The notes: generated by a model from the sequence alone, not told the origin. A DNA stretch of 64,000 nt from Cinnamomum chago (GCA_038049695.1 CP142456.1:77089422-77153421), one strand, 5' to 3'. Counted from the stretch's first letter, positions 32,331 through 43,880 are shown. Program-made: numbers and translations.

Positions 32331-33915
32331 AAAGATATATTAAGTTATTATAATAATTAAAACTATAAAAAGAGAATCCACTATTATTATTTTTAAGAAT
32401 ATTTAGAAGAAAATAAAATGAAAAAAGACTTTAAGATTTTATGGTAAAAGAAAAAAATTATCGTGAAAAATAATAATGAGAATCTTGTAATATCACACCT
32501 ATGAAATCCATGTAATTGAAAAAATGAATGGGTTGAAAGTCCCCACTAAAAAGAGAGAAAATTATGGATGGAAGCAAAAAGAAAAAATGATACCTTTCAA
32601 AGAAGGAAAAAAATGAGAAGAAAAAAAATATACGCGTCCATTAATATTAGTCATAAGAAATGGATCCAAATTTTTGTTACTCATTGCTAGTATCAAAGCC
32701 CAATGAATTCAACTCCTTTAATGATAGGATCATTGAGACCTCATAAATGGAGTTCTTGCTGCCATCAAATTGATTATGTTTGAAATAAAAAATAAAAATA
32801 AAGAAAATAGTAAAAGAATTTCAAGCTTTTTGGTGGATAGTACTCTCAAACCCATCATCAAACCCTAAGAAAGACGACCTATTTAATCAAAGAAATTCAA
32901 AAGTCATTGGTAATCAAAGAACATGGGATCATTGCCCACTATCGTCATCCCAATGAAAATTGATGCTCTGTGTACTGCTGTGCCTATAGAGGCCCGTCAA
33001 ACCAATTTAGCATGCATGGGCAACGCTCAGAGCTTTTTAATTTATTTGAAATTAGTTGAGTATTTTACTTCAAACACTCTTTTAAAATTTGAAGAATAAA
33101 CCCATAATAAAAAATAAAATTAAGAAAACACCACAAAAATATAGCATGAAAACACAAGTGCATAGACAATCCAATTATAGAAATAGTTTAAATAGAGAGA
33201 TTTAGGGAGGTGTAGTGGCCCACATTAAACCCAAAGCTAATTGAAAGGGTTCCATGGGGCAGTTAAGATCATACACATCTGCATATCAATTACTGGTCTA
33301 GGAATTAATAGTTCCAACCCTGATCCAATCTGTTGCCGCCCTAAACTCAATCCATTGCCGGCCTTAGTACTGCCTGGATGATTTTAGTAGGTTCATTGAT
33401 TTGTTAGACAGCTTAGAGGAGTGGCAATTTTTATTCATATCTGCTAACCCAATCCAAACTTTATCCTAATTCAGGTTTCAGTTAGTTTCCCTATTGAAAG
33501 ATAATTAATGGACTCGATCTTTAATGTGATTGAACTCACCCTAAGATGCATGAGTTCTAAAGTGTAAAACTAATAGGAATATGCATATTAACAACGACAA
33601 AAGAGCTTTAAATAAGGCATATAATTTGACATATATCTCTTGAAAGAACCCAAAATTAAGAAATAAAAAATAAGCAGAATAAAGTTATCCCTAAAATTTA
33701 TAGGCATTGCTACAAATGTTTTCCATTATAGTGGCCCACAATCTCCTTGTTGAGTTTGGCGTCTTCTCATTCATGATATATAGTGTCCATAATCCTTCAG
33801 AGCTATTATTTAGAGCCTAGTTGATCATTAATGGATAGTTCCTTGAAATCAAATCTCCTATGTAGGTGTGATAAGGATGGAAGAGATTGTTCAAGAGAAA
33901 CTATAGGAGATATAA
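32331..33915. other. AT-rich intergenic DNA, no gene seen
   Basis: About 33195-33250 shares AGAGATTTAGGGAGGTG and GTAGTGGCCCACAT text with 36590-36690, on the two sides of the RTE LINE. No gene seen. Confidence 0.5.
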
Positions 33916-34093
33916 TAAAGATGTGAGTTTGTTACCAAACCAAACCAAGCCTTTTCCCACTTTGTGGGGTCGACTATATGGTTTTGACGATGCCATTCAA
34001 ATCTGTTTAGGGTCATGTCCTCCGTTAGATCCATGTAGGTAAGGTCATGTTTAATAGTTTCTTTTCAACTTATCTTAAGTCTCCCTCTCCCTC

Positions 34094-35494
34094 TCATACT
34101 CCTGGCAATCTCCATGCTTTCACTCCTTCTCTCATCTCATCCACTAAAACAATATCATCTGCAAATAGCATACACCACGGCACCTCATCCTGAATATGTC
34201 TTGTAATCTCATTCATAATTAGGGCAAACAAGTACGGGCTTAACGTTGAGCCTTGGTGTAAACCAATCGTGATAGGAAACTCTTTAGTCTCTCCGCCAGT
34301 CGTTCTTATAGATGTCACGGCTCTATTATACATATCCTTTATCGCCTCAATATATATATGCGACACACACTCTTTTCTTTTCCAATACTCTCCATAGAAT
34401 CTCTCTAGGAATCCGGTCATAGGCCTTCTCCAAGTCAATGAACACCATATGTAAATCTCTCTGACCTTTTCTATACTGTTCCATTAACCTTCTCAGGAGA
34501 AAGATAGCCTCCATGGTTGATCTCCCAGGCATGAAACCAAATTGATTATTTGAAATGTGTGTTGTTCTTCGTAGTCTTCTCTCAATAACTCTCTCCCATA
34601 ATTTCATTGTATGGCTCATCAATTTAATCCCGCGGTAGTTCGCACAGTTCTGAATATCTCATTTGTTCTTGTATATGGGTATAAGAATACTTTTCCTCAA
34701 TGCATCAGACATCTTCTTGCTCTTTAGCACTACATTAAAAAGTTTTGTCAACCAACTTATGCCATCCTCCCCCAAGCACCTCCAAACCTCAATAGGGATA
34801 CCATCTGGCTCAACTGCTTTCCTAATCTTCATCATTTTCAATACTTCTTTAACTTCTTCCATACTGATTCTCCTATAGAACATATGATTCGATTCTTCCC
34901 TAGCAATGGTAAGTTGCCCCAATTGTATATCACTACTACTGCTATTGTTAAATAACTTGTAGAAGTAGCTTTTCCAACGCTCCTTTATCTCCTTATCCTT
35001 TACTAATACATTTTCATCCTCATCCTTAATGCATTTAACTTGGTTTAAGTCCTTGGTCTGCCTATCTCTGGCTTTGACAAGTTTGAATAGCTCTCTTTCG
35101 CCTTCCTTAGCGTCAAGTCGCCTACATAGCTCATCAAATGCCTTTGCCTTGGCTTCGCTAACTGCCTTTTTTGTTTCTCTTTTTGCTTCTTTATACCTCT
35201 CCAAGTTCACTTCATTTCAATCATTTTGTCAAGTTTTAAAGAACTCTCTTTTAACTCTTATCCTGTCTTGGATGGCCTCGCTCCACCACAATGCCTCTTT
35301 CTGTGCCGGAGCACCCCCTTGGATTCTCCTAAGACTTCTTTCCCTACCCTCCTAATACACTCTGTTACCTTATCCCACATATTATTTGCACTCTCATTTA
35401 CTGCCCAAACGTCTTCCTCTAGTACTTTTTCCCTTAATGCTAGTTGCTTATCACCTTTCAAGTTCCACCATTTAGTCATTGAGCATCTATACAA
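34094..35494 (-). pseudogene. RTE LINE reverse transcriptase, broken
   Basis: Pieces in order: a linker with PFxxRxKxxGGARP (35494-35258), RKAVEPDGIPIEVWR (about 34800), [17 protein letters not shown] (34560), [14 protein letters not shown] (34430), GLHQGSTLSPYLFALIMNE (34240) and LFADDIVLV (34160) with the FADD catalytic site intact. At least three frame breaks or stops separate them (near 35215-35250, 34630-34660 and 34350-34440). Confidence 0.9.
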
Positions 35495-35515
35495 CTTCTT
35501 TTTTTCAGTCCACCT

Positions 35516-36433
35516 TTATAGCTGCACACCTATTATCAACAACTTATGTTGGGAAGTCAAGCTCTCCCCCGGAATAACCTTGCAATCTTTACAAGCTAAG
35601 CGGCCTCTTTTCCTAGTGAAGAAGAAGTCAATCTGTGTCCTTGAGGAGCCACTCTTATAAGTCACCAAATGCTCCTCTCTCTTCCTAAAAAAGGTGTTAG
35701 TTACCATGAGATCATAAGCCACTGAAAACTCCAAAATATCCTTCCCTTCTTCATTTCTATTACCATATCCATGTCCCCCGTATACTCCTATATATCCATC
35801 TACGTCGCGTCCTACATGACCGTTCAAATCTCCTTTTATGACGACCATCTCGCCTTGGGGTATCTCTAGTAGCACTCCTTCCATGTCTTCCCAAGACTTC
35901 TCCTTATGTCCATCTCCTAAGCCCACTTGGGGGGCATAAGCATTAATTACGTTCACTATCTCTTCTCCTAACACTAACTTAATTGCAATAATCCTATCTC
36001 CACAGCGCTTTCCACTAACTATATCTTCCTTTAAGTCCTTGCTTACCGCTATGCCGACCCCATTCCTCGATCTATTAAGTCCCGTATACCATAACTTATA
36101 CCCAGTCCTCTCAATCTCTTTAGCTTTCTGTCCCACCCACCTTGTCTCTTGCAAGCAAGCAATTGCGATTCGTCTCCTTTCCATTGTATCCACTGCTTCC
36201 ATAAGTTTCCCAGTTAGACTCCCAACGTTCCACGTACCTAATCTCAGCCTTCTATTTTGGACTAACTTCCTTACCCCCCACACTAGTCCCAAGTGTGAGG
36301 ACCCTTGCCTATTTAGCTCTACACCCGGGCGTCGATGCAGCGGTCCTTGCTCACTTATCACTGTACTCGGATCATACAGCGCGTCACTAAGTAGGGGACG
36401 CCCCCACGAAATTTCATTATGCCTTAAATTCAT
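35516..36433 (-). pseudogene. RTE LINE apurinic endonuclease domain
   Basis: RLRLGTWNVGSLTGK, ACLQETRW, GVGIAVSK, NVINAYAPQ, IKGDLNGHVG and a final SQHKLLIIGVQL. The order N...E (QETRW), D-x-N (GDLN) and the terminal SxH-type motif (SQHKLL, where D is expected before H) fits the exonuclease-endonuclease-phosphatase fold used to nick the target. The frame is open for 305 codons and then stops; the RT is in later, broken frames, so a full ORF2 is not made. Confidence 0.9.
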
Positions 36434-36566
36434 AAAGAAATCCGACTATAAGTATTGTGCTGGCTGTCGGCTACCTAACGCACAAACCTCCTCCTTTGTC
36501 TGAGCTTGGGACCGACTATGTCAAGGATACCCCAACATGGGCGGAGTTAAAGATGCGAGTTTGTTA

Positions 36567-36777
36567 TCTTTATAAAATTGAATGAAATGGAGAGATTTAG
36601 GGAGGTGATTTAGAGAAGAGAATTGAAATGGAGATTCAGGGAGGAGATTTGTTTCGGATGAGTGTAGTGGTCCACATCAAAGCCTAAGGCTGTACATTTT
36701 TTTTTTGTATATTTCTCTGAAATGAGAAACTTTTAAGGGATGAGGTGACATCCCTCACATCCCACCTCCACCTTTGC

Positions 36778-36807
<30 letters not shown>
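36567..36807. other. Dispersed repeat flank and (TA)n run
   Basis: GAGATTTAGGGAGGTG text shared with 33195, then TTAAGGGATGAGGTGACATCC-type text shared with about 32225, ending in a (TA)n run at about 36781-36808. Confidence 0.6.
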
Positions 36808-36814
<7 letters not shown>

Positions 36815-37183
36815 TTAGGTGGACCCACATCTAAAATTACTGTTTTCTCACTTTGTTAGCTTTCACATTTCGGTCTATTGTTACATTTACATACTTAGAT
36901 AAAAAATACCAAAGTACGTCAATTTGATGGTAAGTCACACTTAAAAGCAAGTAAAACTTGACTCATATATGATAAAGGGTACTTCTGAAATTATGAATAA
37001 GTCATCTTTAATTTGTTAGTGCCTTCATTTATTAATTCAATGAAAAGAGCGATATGCAACAGTAACAAACTACATTAGACAAATGGTGGATTATGGGAAG
37101 GTATTAAAGATAGTGGGAGAGGGAAATTAGGAAGGTTGACTTTTAAATATTTGAAGTTTATTCTCTATTCTCTTTCTAATAAA
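36808..37183 (+). repeat. Duplicated intergenic segment, copy 2 (empty sites)
   Basis: Match to 24825-25677 without the hAT MITE and without the Helitron-like insertion. It continues AATAAATTTGAATAACTTG past the point where copy 1 breaks at CTAG. Confidence 0.88.
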
Positions 37184-37890
37184 TTTGAATAACTTGATCC
37201 CTTGTTCAAGCGACAATAAATTTCATCAAAATGCTGTGTCACTTGAATGCCTATATCCAATTTCTTTCAGTTTTATTCATTTTGCAGGTTGCTTCCCTGC
37301 AGATTATATTTACCAAACGCCTTCATACTTTTGTTTTACGTCTCATATCTAATGTCTGGATGAGTTGAATCTTGATCCTCTCAGATTGTGAATCATATTT
37401 TGGAAATTCATTATTCAAATAGTGAAGGAATATTTTTTTTAAAGTATAAAATAGGAAGATTCTTAACAAAAGTATAAAAATTCTGACTTGATCTCAAAAA
37501 AGTAAATGGAGATTTGAATATTTCAAAAAAATAATAATAATAATTCACAATTCTTTCAATCAAATCATCTCGATAAATTCTCTTTAAAGAAATGACAAAA
37601 AGAAATTAAATAAGTTTGAATTTGAATAGTGCATCTTGTTGAAAGGGTTATATATGTATAAACTCAATTGAATTCCATTAACAAAAGTTAAAGTGGCGTA
37701 TTATCTCAATGTATTAATATTTGTATATGGAGATTTGATCATGTTAAGATGGATGCAAAGAAAGTGGCACATAGATTGGCGAATGAAGCTTTACTCGAAC
37801 CGACAGATCATAGTTGGAAAGACTGTACTCCACAATTTATTTATGATTTTGTGATCCTCGAATGTGATATTCCACATCATTCTTAATGCA
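37184..37890. other. Intergenic DNA, no gene seen
   Basis: AT-rich. No coding signal on either strand. Confidence 0.5.
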
Positions 37891-38349
37891 ATACGATATT
37901 CTCTCTCTCTCTCTCTATATATATATAATATATATATATGAAGAATATTCATGTGCATCCATCCCTCACCCTAGAGATGCTTTCATAATTGAATAATTTC
38001 ATGTACAAAAGAGGAAAAATACTATTTTTTTCATATGCATAAAAGGAATATGCATGTGCAAAAAGAAAAAGTTTCCTCATTCTATGGTGAGGGATGGATA
38101 TATATATATATATGCACGGGAAGGTGAGGGATACTTCCATAAATGGAAATTTTCAAGTACAAAAGTGAATTTTCAAGTACATAGGGTGAGGTACATTTCA
38201 TTGTCTTCATGTGCAAAAAGGAAAAGTGCCCTCACCATATGGTCAAAGACGCTTCCATAATTGGAAATTTTCAAGTGCAAAAGTTACTTTTCAAGTACAT
38301 AGAGTGAGATACGCTTTCTTTTCTTCGTGTGCAAAAAGGAAAAGTGTCC

Positions 38350-38429
38350 CTCACCCTATGGTAAGGGATGGATGCATATGAACATTGTTGGGAATGTTCA
38401 TATGCATCCATCCCTTACCATAGGGTGAG
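38350..38429. repeat. Perfect 37-bp-arm palindrome, 6-base loop
   Basis: Left arm 38350-38386 and right arm 38393-38429 are exact reverse complements; the spacer is GTTGGG. This could extrude as a cruciform or, if transcribed, form a hairpin. Confidence 0.95.
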
Positions 38430-38560
38430 AGATGCTTTCATAAATGGAGGGCTATTTACTTGAAATCCCCTTTTTGTACTTGAAACCTCCCATTTATGGA
38501 AGCATCCCTCACCTGCATGCATATGAATATTCCCCATATGCATCCATCCTTCACCATAAA

Positions 38561-38766
38561 GTCCGAATCACCTATCGCATTTGTTAGACCTTCATTGTGA
38601 GTGGACCAATAATACTCCGCTACGTCATCCAAAATTTTAAGTGATTCTCTTTCATCTGATTTAATTTTTTTTAACTTCAAAATCACCTAAAATTTTGGAT
38701 GATGCAGCGGAGTATTATTGGTCAACTAACGGTGAATGTATAACAAATGTGATAGGTGATCCGAAC
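38561..38766. mobile_element. Fold-back MITE (206 bp)
   Basis: Arms of about 85 bp: GTCCGAATCACCTATCGCAT at left is mirrored by ATGTGATAGGTGATCCGAAC at right. ACCAATAATACTCCGCT and its complement lie further in. No clear target duplication. Confidence 0.8.
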
Positions 38767-38930
38767 TCTTCACTCATATAATGAGGAATGCTTTCATAAA
38801 TGAGGGATTTCAAGCATACCCTATTTATTTAAAATCCTCCTTTCGTATTTAAAATCCTTCATTTATAAAAATATCCATCATCTTACACTGAGAGATAGAT
38901 GCATAAAAGTCTTCCCATCTATATATATAT

Positions 38931-39299
38931 ATATGCATATTATCGAGATGATGTACATTCTTAGAAACAACTTTTATGGTACACATAAAAGTTAAAGTTG
39001 AAGCACGACTTGTCACTTGATGTACTATAAAGTTATCTCTGACATGACATGCCAGAGACAATTGTGTGGTATTGAAGTCGCCCGCCACCGCTCACTAAAT
39101 CACATCTTTCAGCTTCCACATAATTATAAAATTAAAAGTCACTACCAAACTTTTTATTCTTTCAATAAAATCAACATCCTTTCTCGGTAATGGATTCCCG
39201 GTTGGTCCAGGAAAACCTTATTTGTAGTACATAGGGGGGGTGCACATATGGGGAGATGTCAGGAGTCAGGACATTTCATCTCTTTCAGGAAAGAAAAAA
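38931..39299. other. Intergenic DNA, no gene seen
   Basis: No coding signal recognised. Confidence 0.5.
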
Positions 39300-39316
39300 A
39301 ATTATATAATTTTTTC

Positions 39317-39853
39317 CAGATGACACCTCCTTCTATTTGGACCAAAATAGGTATTCTCTTCATCTTTTCTCTCGTTCATTTACGTCGGTAAAAAAATACA
39401 TAAGTCTTATGATTGATTCTACAAAATCTTTATCATTTTATTTGTTTAGAGACTAAGGGCCCATTTCATAATCTTCTATTAAAATAAATATTTCTTTTCC
39501 AGATGACACCTCCTTCTGTTTGGACCAAAATAGGGATCCTCTTCATCTTTTCTCATTCATTTACGTCGGTCAAAAAATACACAAGTCTTACGATTGATTC
39601 TACAAAATCTTTATCATTTTATTTGTTTAGAGACTAAGGGTCCATTTCATAATCTTCTATTAAAATAAATTTTTTTTTTTCAGATGACACCTCCTTCTGT
39701 TTGGACCAAAATAGGGATCCTCTTCATCTTTTCTCATTCATTTACGTCGGTCAAAAAATACACAAGTCTTATGATTGATTCTACAAAATCTTTATCATTT
39801 TATTTGTTTAGAGACTAAGGGCCCATTTCATAATCTTCTATTAAAATAAACAC
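39317..39853. repeat. Tandem triplication, unit about 182 bp
   Basis: Units begin CAGATGACACCTCCTTCT at 39317, 39500 and 39681 and end with CTTCTATTAAAATAAA. The copies differ by only a few bases, so the expansion is recent. No gene inside. Confidence 0.95.
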
Positions 39854-39879
39854 GATGTAAAGCATCTTATCAAGAGAAT

Positions 39880-40105
39880 AAAATATAAGGAAGTTCGGTT
39901 GGTATATTGCCATTAGTGTATTGGTAGGGAATCTTTTTAACTTTTTTTTATTAAAAAAGTGGGTGTTTTTTTTATCGTCTAGTGGAAAAAGGAGGATGCT
40001 GGTTGATTTTCCATTTTACAAGAAGGAGAAGATTTTGACGATGTGTACTCTGGATGTGCCACCTTATCTAAAAAATGGAGGCTTTATATTACATTTACTA
40101 AACTA
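39880..40105. mobile_element. Diverged copy of the gene B promoter MITE
   Basis: Shares GGAATCTTTTT-ACTTTTT, TCGTCTAGTGGA-AAAAGGAGG and ATGGAGGCTTTA-like text with 16110-16275. The inverted ends are mostly lost. An open frame through it is chance. Confidence 0.5.
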
Positions 40106-40660
40106 GTAAATTCTCAGACGGGCCCCACAGGTTTATAGTAGTATGGTGGTTAAAGATTATGTTTATTTGAAAGATTAGCTTAGAGACATGAATGGTTTGA
40201 ATTTGAATAAGCTCGTCTTGTTGTAAGGGTTATGTATAAATTGAATTAAATTCCTTTTAATAAAGTATTCTTAAAAGTAGGGGCTTTGACATATTTGTCC
40301 TCCTTAATTTTGATTTTCCCAATATCATGAAGAAATTCAGTTAATTTCACCAGAATCACCTAACTCCAGTGAATAGTTTTTTAAATTTTTTTGCCCCAGA
40401 CCCATGATATTATACGAACGGTGTATGTCGCATAAACTGATAAACCCCATGATATCATCGGATCGTCCCATGAAGTTATGACTGTTTATGAAGCATCTTA
40501 GGAATTTTTTTCCAAATGATAGAACTTGAGAAATGTTGTCAAATGTGTATTTAATTTTTAGAAAAGATCTTTTTTGCGTTATGTAAAAAACCGAATTTGC
40601 CCTGCTAGTTACAAAAGTATATGATACAGAAATTGGGCATATTAATTACCTCTTTACTTC
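40106..40660. other. Intergenic DNA, no gene seen
   Basis: No coding signal recognised on either strand. Confidence 0.5.
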
Positions 40661-40669
40661 TTTAAGATA

Positions 40670-41092
40670 AGAATGGCTCCTCACTTGAGTGGTAAGGAGT
40701 CCAGTTCTCATTGGGAGGTCTTGGGTTTTTTTTTTATTTTTTTTGCTAAATTGCAAATTGAATTAAGAAAGAGAGGAAAGATTACAGCAAAAAAACTACA
40801 AAACAGAGAGGAAATGCAACAAGAGAAAGAAACAAAAGAGCACTAGTTCAACCCTTGAGTAGGCTGATTACAAAGAAGAAAGAAATAATTTAAAGTGCTG
40901 CTGGAGTAGGAAGAAGAGAAATATCTTAGAGCAATAGAGGCATCCACTAAAAAGGAATTAATCACAGATTGGAGATGAGAGGGCACTTTGTTATAGAAAA
41001 GAACCATATTCCTTTCTTTCCAGATGCTGAAGAGAGCTACTATGAAGAGGGCAGCCAGACCTTGGTCTTGGGTTCAAACCTTTCCTCCCGCC
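40670..41092 (+). mobile_element. tRNA-derived SINE head interrupted by a LINE fragment
   Basis: TTGAGTGGTAAGGAGTCC (box A-like) and GGGTTCAAACC (box B) form a tRNA-type pol III promoter head. The same head occurs on the minus strand at 46699-47036. A LINE 3' piece (40728-41063) splits it just at box B. Confidence 0.7.
40728..41063 (-). mobile_element. LINE 3' fragment with poly-A
   Basis: An 11-bp target duplication GGTCTTGGGTT (40717-40727, 41064-41074) and poly-T at the left flank a short piece. Its minus strand reads ...ALFSIWKERNMVLFYNKVP, the C-terminal WKERN motif of plant LINE ORF2. Confidence 0.88.
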
Positions 41093-41545
41093 TAGTTGTG
41101 ACCCTAACTAGAACCCTAAAATATGCACATCCATCCACTTCAGGCGAGTCCAAATTCCCATTGGGTAACCCCAAATTTTACATTAATAAGAGCTGGTTCC
41201 ATCTAGGATTGACCATTTATTACAAAATGTATTATCACGTTGAGTGTTTTGATAAATTAATTTAGTAAATAACACTAGCCATTTATTTTGAGCGGTTCAC
41301 GTTTTTAATACGTGGACACCAATTTGGAGCTCCGCTTCTTTGAATTGAGATTTCTAGAAGTTTAGGGCTCACGGGATCCGCACTGAATTTCTTTGGGTGG
41401 GACCATAGTTTCCAAGGTTAGTGAATAAAGAAAGCCCTGATATTTCTTTTTTCTGTTGGCCATTTTGACTTGTGGTTAGTGTGGTCTAATTATGCGGCCA
41501 TGGGTCCACATTCATCCCACGCAACAGGTGTCGTCTTTCACTTGG
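41093..41545 (+). promoter_or_regulatory. OMT upstream module, copy C
   Basis: From about GTTGTGACCCTAACTAG to the start of the repeated promoter motif this parallels 53745-54190 upstream of gene D; its second half parallels 15525-15680 upstream of gene B. It marks the duplicated block. Confidence 0.75.
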
Positions 41546-41546
41546 A

Positions 41547-41665
41547 CTCCAATCACATGATGCACACGTCTCCAATCACATGATGCACACGTCTCCAATC
41601 ACAAGTCTTGGAGTAATCTAGAGTTGGGAGAATGAGACAGTCTCCAATCACATGATGCACATGTT
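41547..41665 (+). promoter_or_regulatory. Repeated promoter motif of gene C
   Basis: CTCCAATCACATGATGCACACGT occurs at 41547 and 41570 in tandem. A partial copy is at 41593 and a fourth at about 41638 (ending CACATG), which is the only copy in gene B. CCAAT, CACATG and ACGT cores lie within each. Possible transcription-factor site array; function inferred only. Confidence 0.55.
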
Positions 41666-41685
41666 GCATTTTTTTTAGGGGAGTC

Positions 41686-41692
41686 TATAAAT
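41686..41692 (+). promoter_or_regulatory. TATA box of OMT gene C
   Basis: GTCTATAAATGCCCC as in gene B, 99 bp before the ATG. Confidence 0.8.
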
Positions 41693-42297
41693 GCCCCCTT
41701 CATAATTCTCGTTCTCTAATTCACAACTAAAACATAAGCTTATTAAGACTTGAGAAAGGTGTAGTAGATATTCAGTAGAAAGACATGGATTCAATGAAAA
41801 ATGAGCTTCAACAGGATGAGGAAATGCAGGCTGCAGCCCAAATGTGGAAACATATTTATGGGTTCGCAGAATCACTCACCCTGAGGTGCGCGATCCAACT
41901 GGGGTTACCCGACATACTTCACAGGCATGGTCAGCCCATGACCCTCTCAGAGATCGCCAGCGAATTCGCCATACCTTGTCCAAACATGGACTTCTTTCAT
42001 CGCCTGATGCGGTTCATGGTCCACATGAAGCTCTTCGCTGTTGTTGATGGCCCGGAGAAGAAGTACTCATTGACACCTGTATCAAAGCTCTTAGTGAGAT
42101 CTGAAGAGAAGAACCTGGTGTCCTTCGCTTGGATTCAATTGCAAGCTGAACCGATGTTGATGTGGGAACATCTCATTGCGGGGATCGAAGGTGAGACGCC
42201 ACCATGGCTCGTGGCACACAAGGGGGTGCCTTTTTATGAGAGGATTGGGAAGGACCCAGAGTTTAACAAGCTTTTCAATGATGCAATGATAAGCCAC

Positions 42298-42502
42298 CAC
42301 TACACCAAAAATCGGAAATTGGAACGGAAAAGCGTTCCTAATCCTCCCGTTCCTAATCCGTTAAACCGTTCCAATTTCCGTTCCAATTTGGATTAGGAAC
42401 GGTTGGTACCAAATTGGAACGGAAATTGGAACGGTTTAACGAATTAGGAACGGGAGGATTAGGAACGCTTTTCCGTTCCAATTTTCGATTTTTGGTGTAG
42501 TG
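42298..42502. mobile_element. CACTA-type MITE, near-perfect hairpin (205 bp)
   Basis: It starts CACTACACCAAAAATCG and ends with the reverse complement CGATTTTTGGTGTAGTG. A 3-bp target duplication CAC lies at 42295-42297 and 42503-42505. The arms pair over about 92 bases each around a short centre (ATTAGGAACGGTTGGTA). The CACTA ends plus 3-bp duplication place it with CACTA elements. The interior is built of GGAACGG/CCGTTCC units. Confidence 0.93.
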
Positions 42503-42843
42503 CACTCAAGTTTGGTCGTCCCAGCACTTGTGCAAGGGTGCGCCAAGGAGGGTGTGCTTGAAGGGGTGCACACTTTGGTGGATGTTGGGGGCAGCAGTGG
42601 TGTGGTCTCTAAGGCCATCACCAATGCCTTCCCCCATGTCAAATGCATTGTCATGGATCTTGCTCATGTGTTGGAGAGTGTGCCCAAAGACCCCAAGGTT
42701 GATTTTGTTGCTGGGGATGCCTTCGACTATGTGCCGAAAGCTGATGCAGTTCTAATGAAGGCAATCTCTCTCCCTCTTAGTAAATGCATTAATTACACAC
42801 ACGCACGTACTAAAAAGGTAAAAGTTATTTAAGATAAATTGAA

Positions 42844-43880
42844 GAGGATTTTATTCGAAAAATTTCAAAATTCAACCATTTATCGGGAAAGGTCCTCGCA
42901 AATTATGTAGCACTAACGAGGTCCTCTCACCAAATTTTTTATATTTTTAATACTTTTTTCTGAACGACGATGCGTCGCTTGTCAAAACATCTCCTAATGT
43001 CTTCTTCTTCCTCTATTCCGCCTATTTCTCCATCTTGTCCACATGGAAGACTCCCACCTGACCCGCATCGAGTCGAATGGTGGGGATGCAATCTACTGAG
43101 AGACCACCATCTTTGTGGGGTTTTTTTTTCTTGTTCCTTCATTTGACTCTAGTTTGACGACTTTCATCTGTATCTGTGATGGGGTTTCGTTACTTGTTAT
43201 ATATTTCATTTCTGTTTTGAAGATTTCCATTGTGAAATTTGATGGGTCTGTTTCTTTATGATTTTCTTGAAGATTTCTTGTAAGGAGTTTGATGGGTTTT
43301 TTTTCCTCACTGAATCACTTCGATCTCAGAGACATCAATGTGTTTTTTTTTAATCCCACTTTACAAATGATTGGAGCTGGCTCAGTCCGATGGGATAAAT
43401 GCACGTGATGTATTCTTTGAACATGAGGTTGAGGTTTTCAGGAATCTCACTATGAAAGATTTGGGCTGGTTTTATACCACAAGCATTTTACAAAACCAAA
43501 GTTTGGACTGAAGCAAGATAATGCAACCAGATCATGTAGTAAAATACACTATACAACAAAACATAGCTTCATTTCCCTCCTCACTCCTCACTCCTACAAA
43601 TCTACATGTCTTCATCAATGTTCAAAACCCAAGTTAATTAGATTGCTTCAATACAGGGAAAATCCCATATGGAGAAATAGGAGGAGAAGATGAAGACGAA
43701 GGCATTAGGAGATGCTCTGACAAGCGACACTAGCGTCGCTTATGGTGGCACTATCGTCGCTCAGAAAAAAGTATAAAAAAATATAAAAAATTGGCGAGAG
43801 GACCTTGTTAGTGCTACATAATTTGCGAGGACCTTTCGCAATAAATGACTAAATTTTGGGATTTTTCAACTAAAATCCTC
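42844..43880. mobile_element. Long-TIR Mutator-like element in the gene C intron
   Basis: The ends GAGGATTTTAT...and, reversed, GAGGATTTTAGTTG are inverted repeats that extend to about 200 bp per arm with few mismatches (for example GGTCCTCGCAAATTATGTAG on both). A 9-bp duplication TAAATTGAA / TAAATTCAA (42835-42843, 43881-43889) flanks it with one mismatch. No transposase inside; non-autonomous. Confidence 0.88.

Larger units (their letters stand above)
33935..36547 (-). mobile_element. RTE-type LINE, near full length (2.6 kb)
   Basis: A 19-bp target duplication TAAAGATG(T/C)GAGTTTGTTA lies at 33916-33934 and 36548-36566. Reading leftward, it has an AP-endonuclease, then RT, then a short 3' end GGCTTGGTTTGGTTTGG in place of a poly-A tail. 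That tail of short repeats is typical of RTE elements. Confidence 0.93.
37895..38930. repeat. Fold-back region of GCATCCATCCCTCACC units
   Basis: Variants of CATATGCATCCATCCCTCACC and its reverse complement alternate across 1 kb, with CAAAAAGGAAAAGTG and TTTTCAAGTACA repeats between. It begins with a CT/TA microsatellite. It contains a perfect palindrome (38350-38429) and a 206-bp MITE (38561-38766). Confidence 0.75.

Noticed and set aside
38456-39088. Short frames in the inverted-unit region
   Set aside because: Translations follow the repeat units and have no family resemblance.
39317-39853. Possible CRISPR array or minisatellite with spacers
   Set aside because: The 182-bp units are directly adjacent with no variable spacers, and the DNA is plant nuclear; a plain tandem duplication.
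40675-40730. A true tRNA gene
   Set aside because: Boxes A and B are recognisable but a cloverleaf and CCA-ready acceptor stem are not; the same head appears in a second copy with a SINE body.
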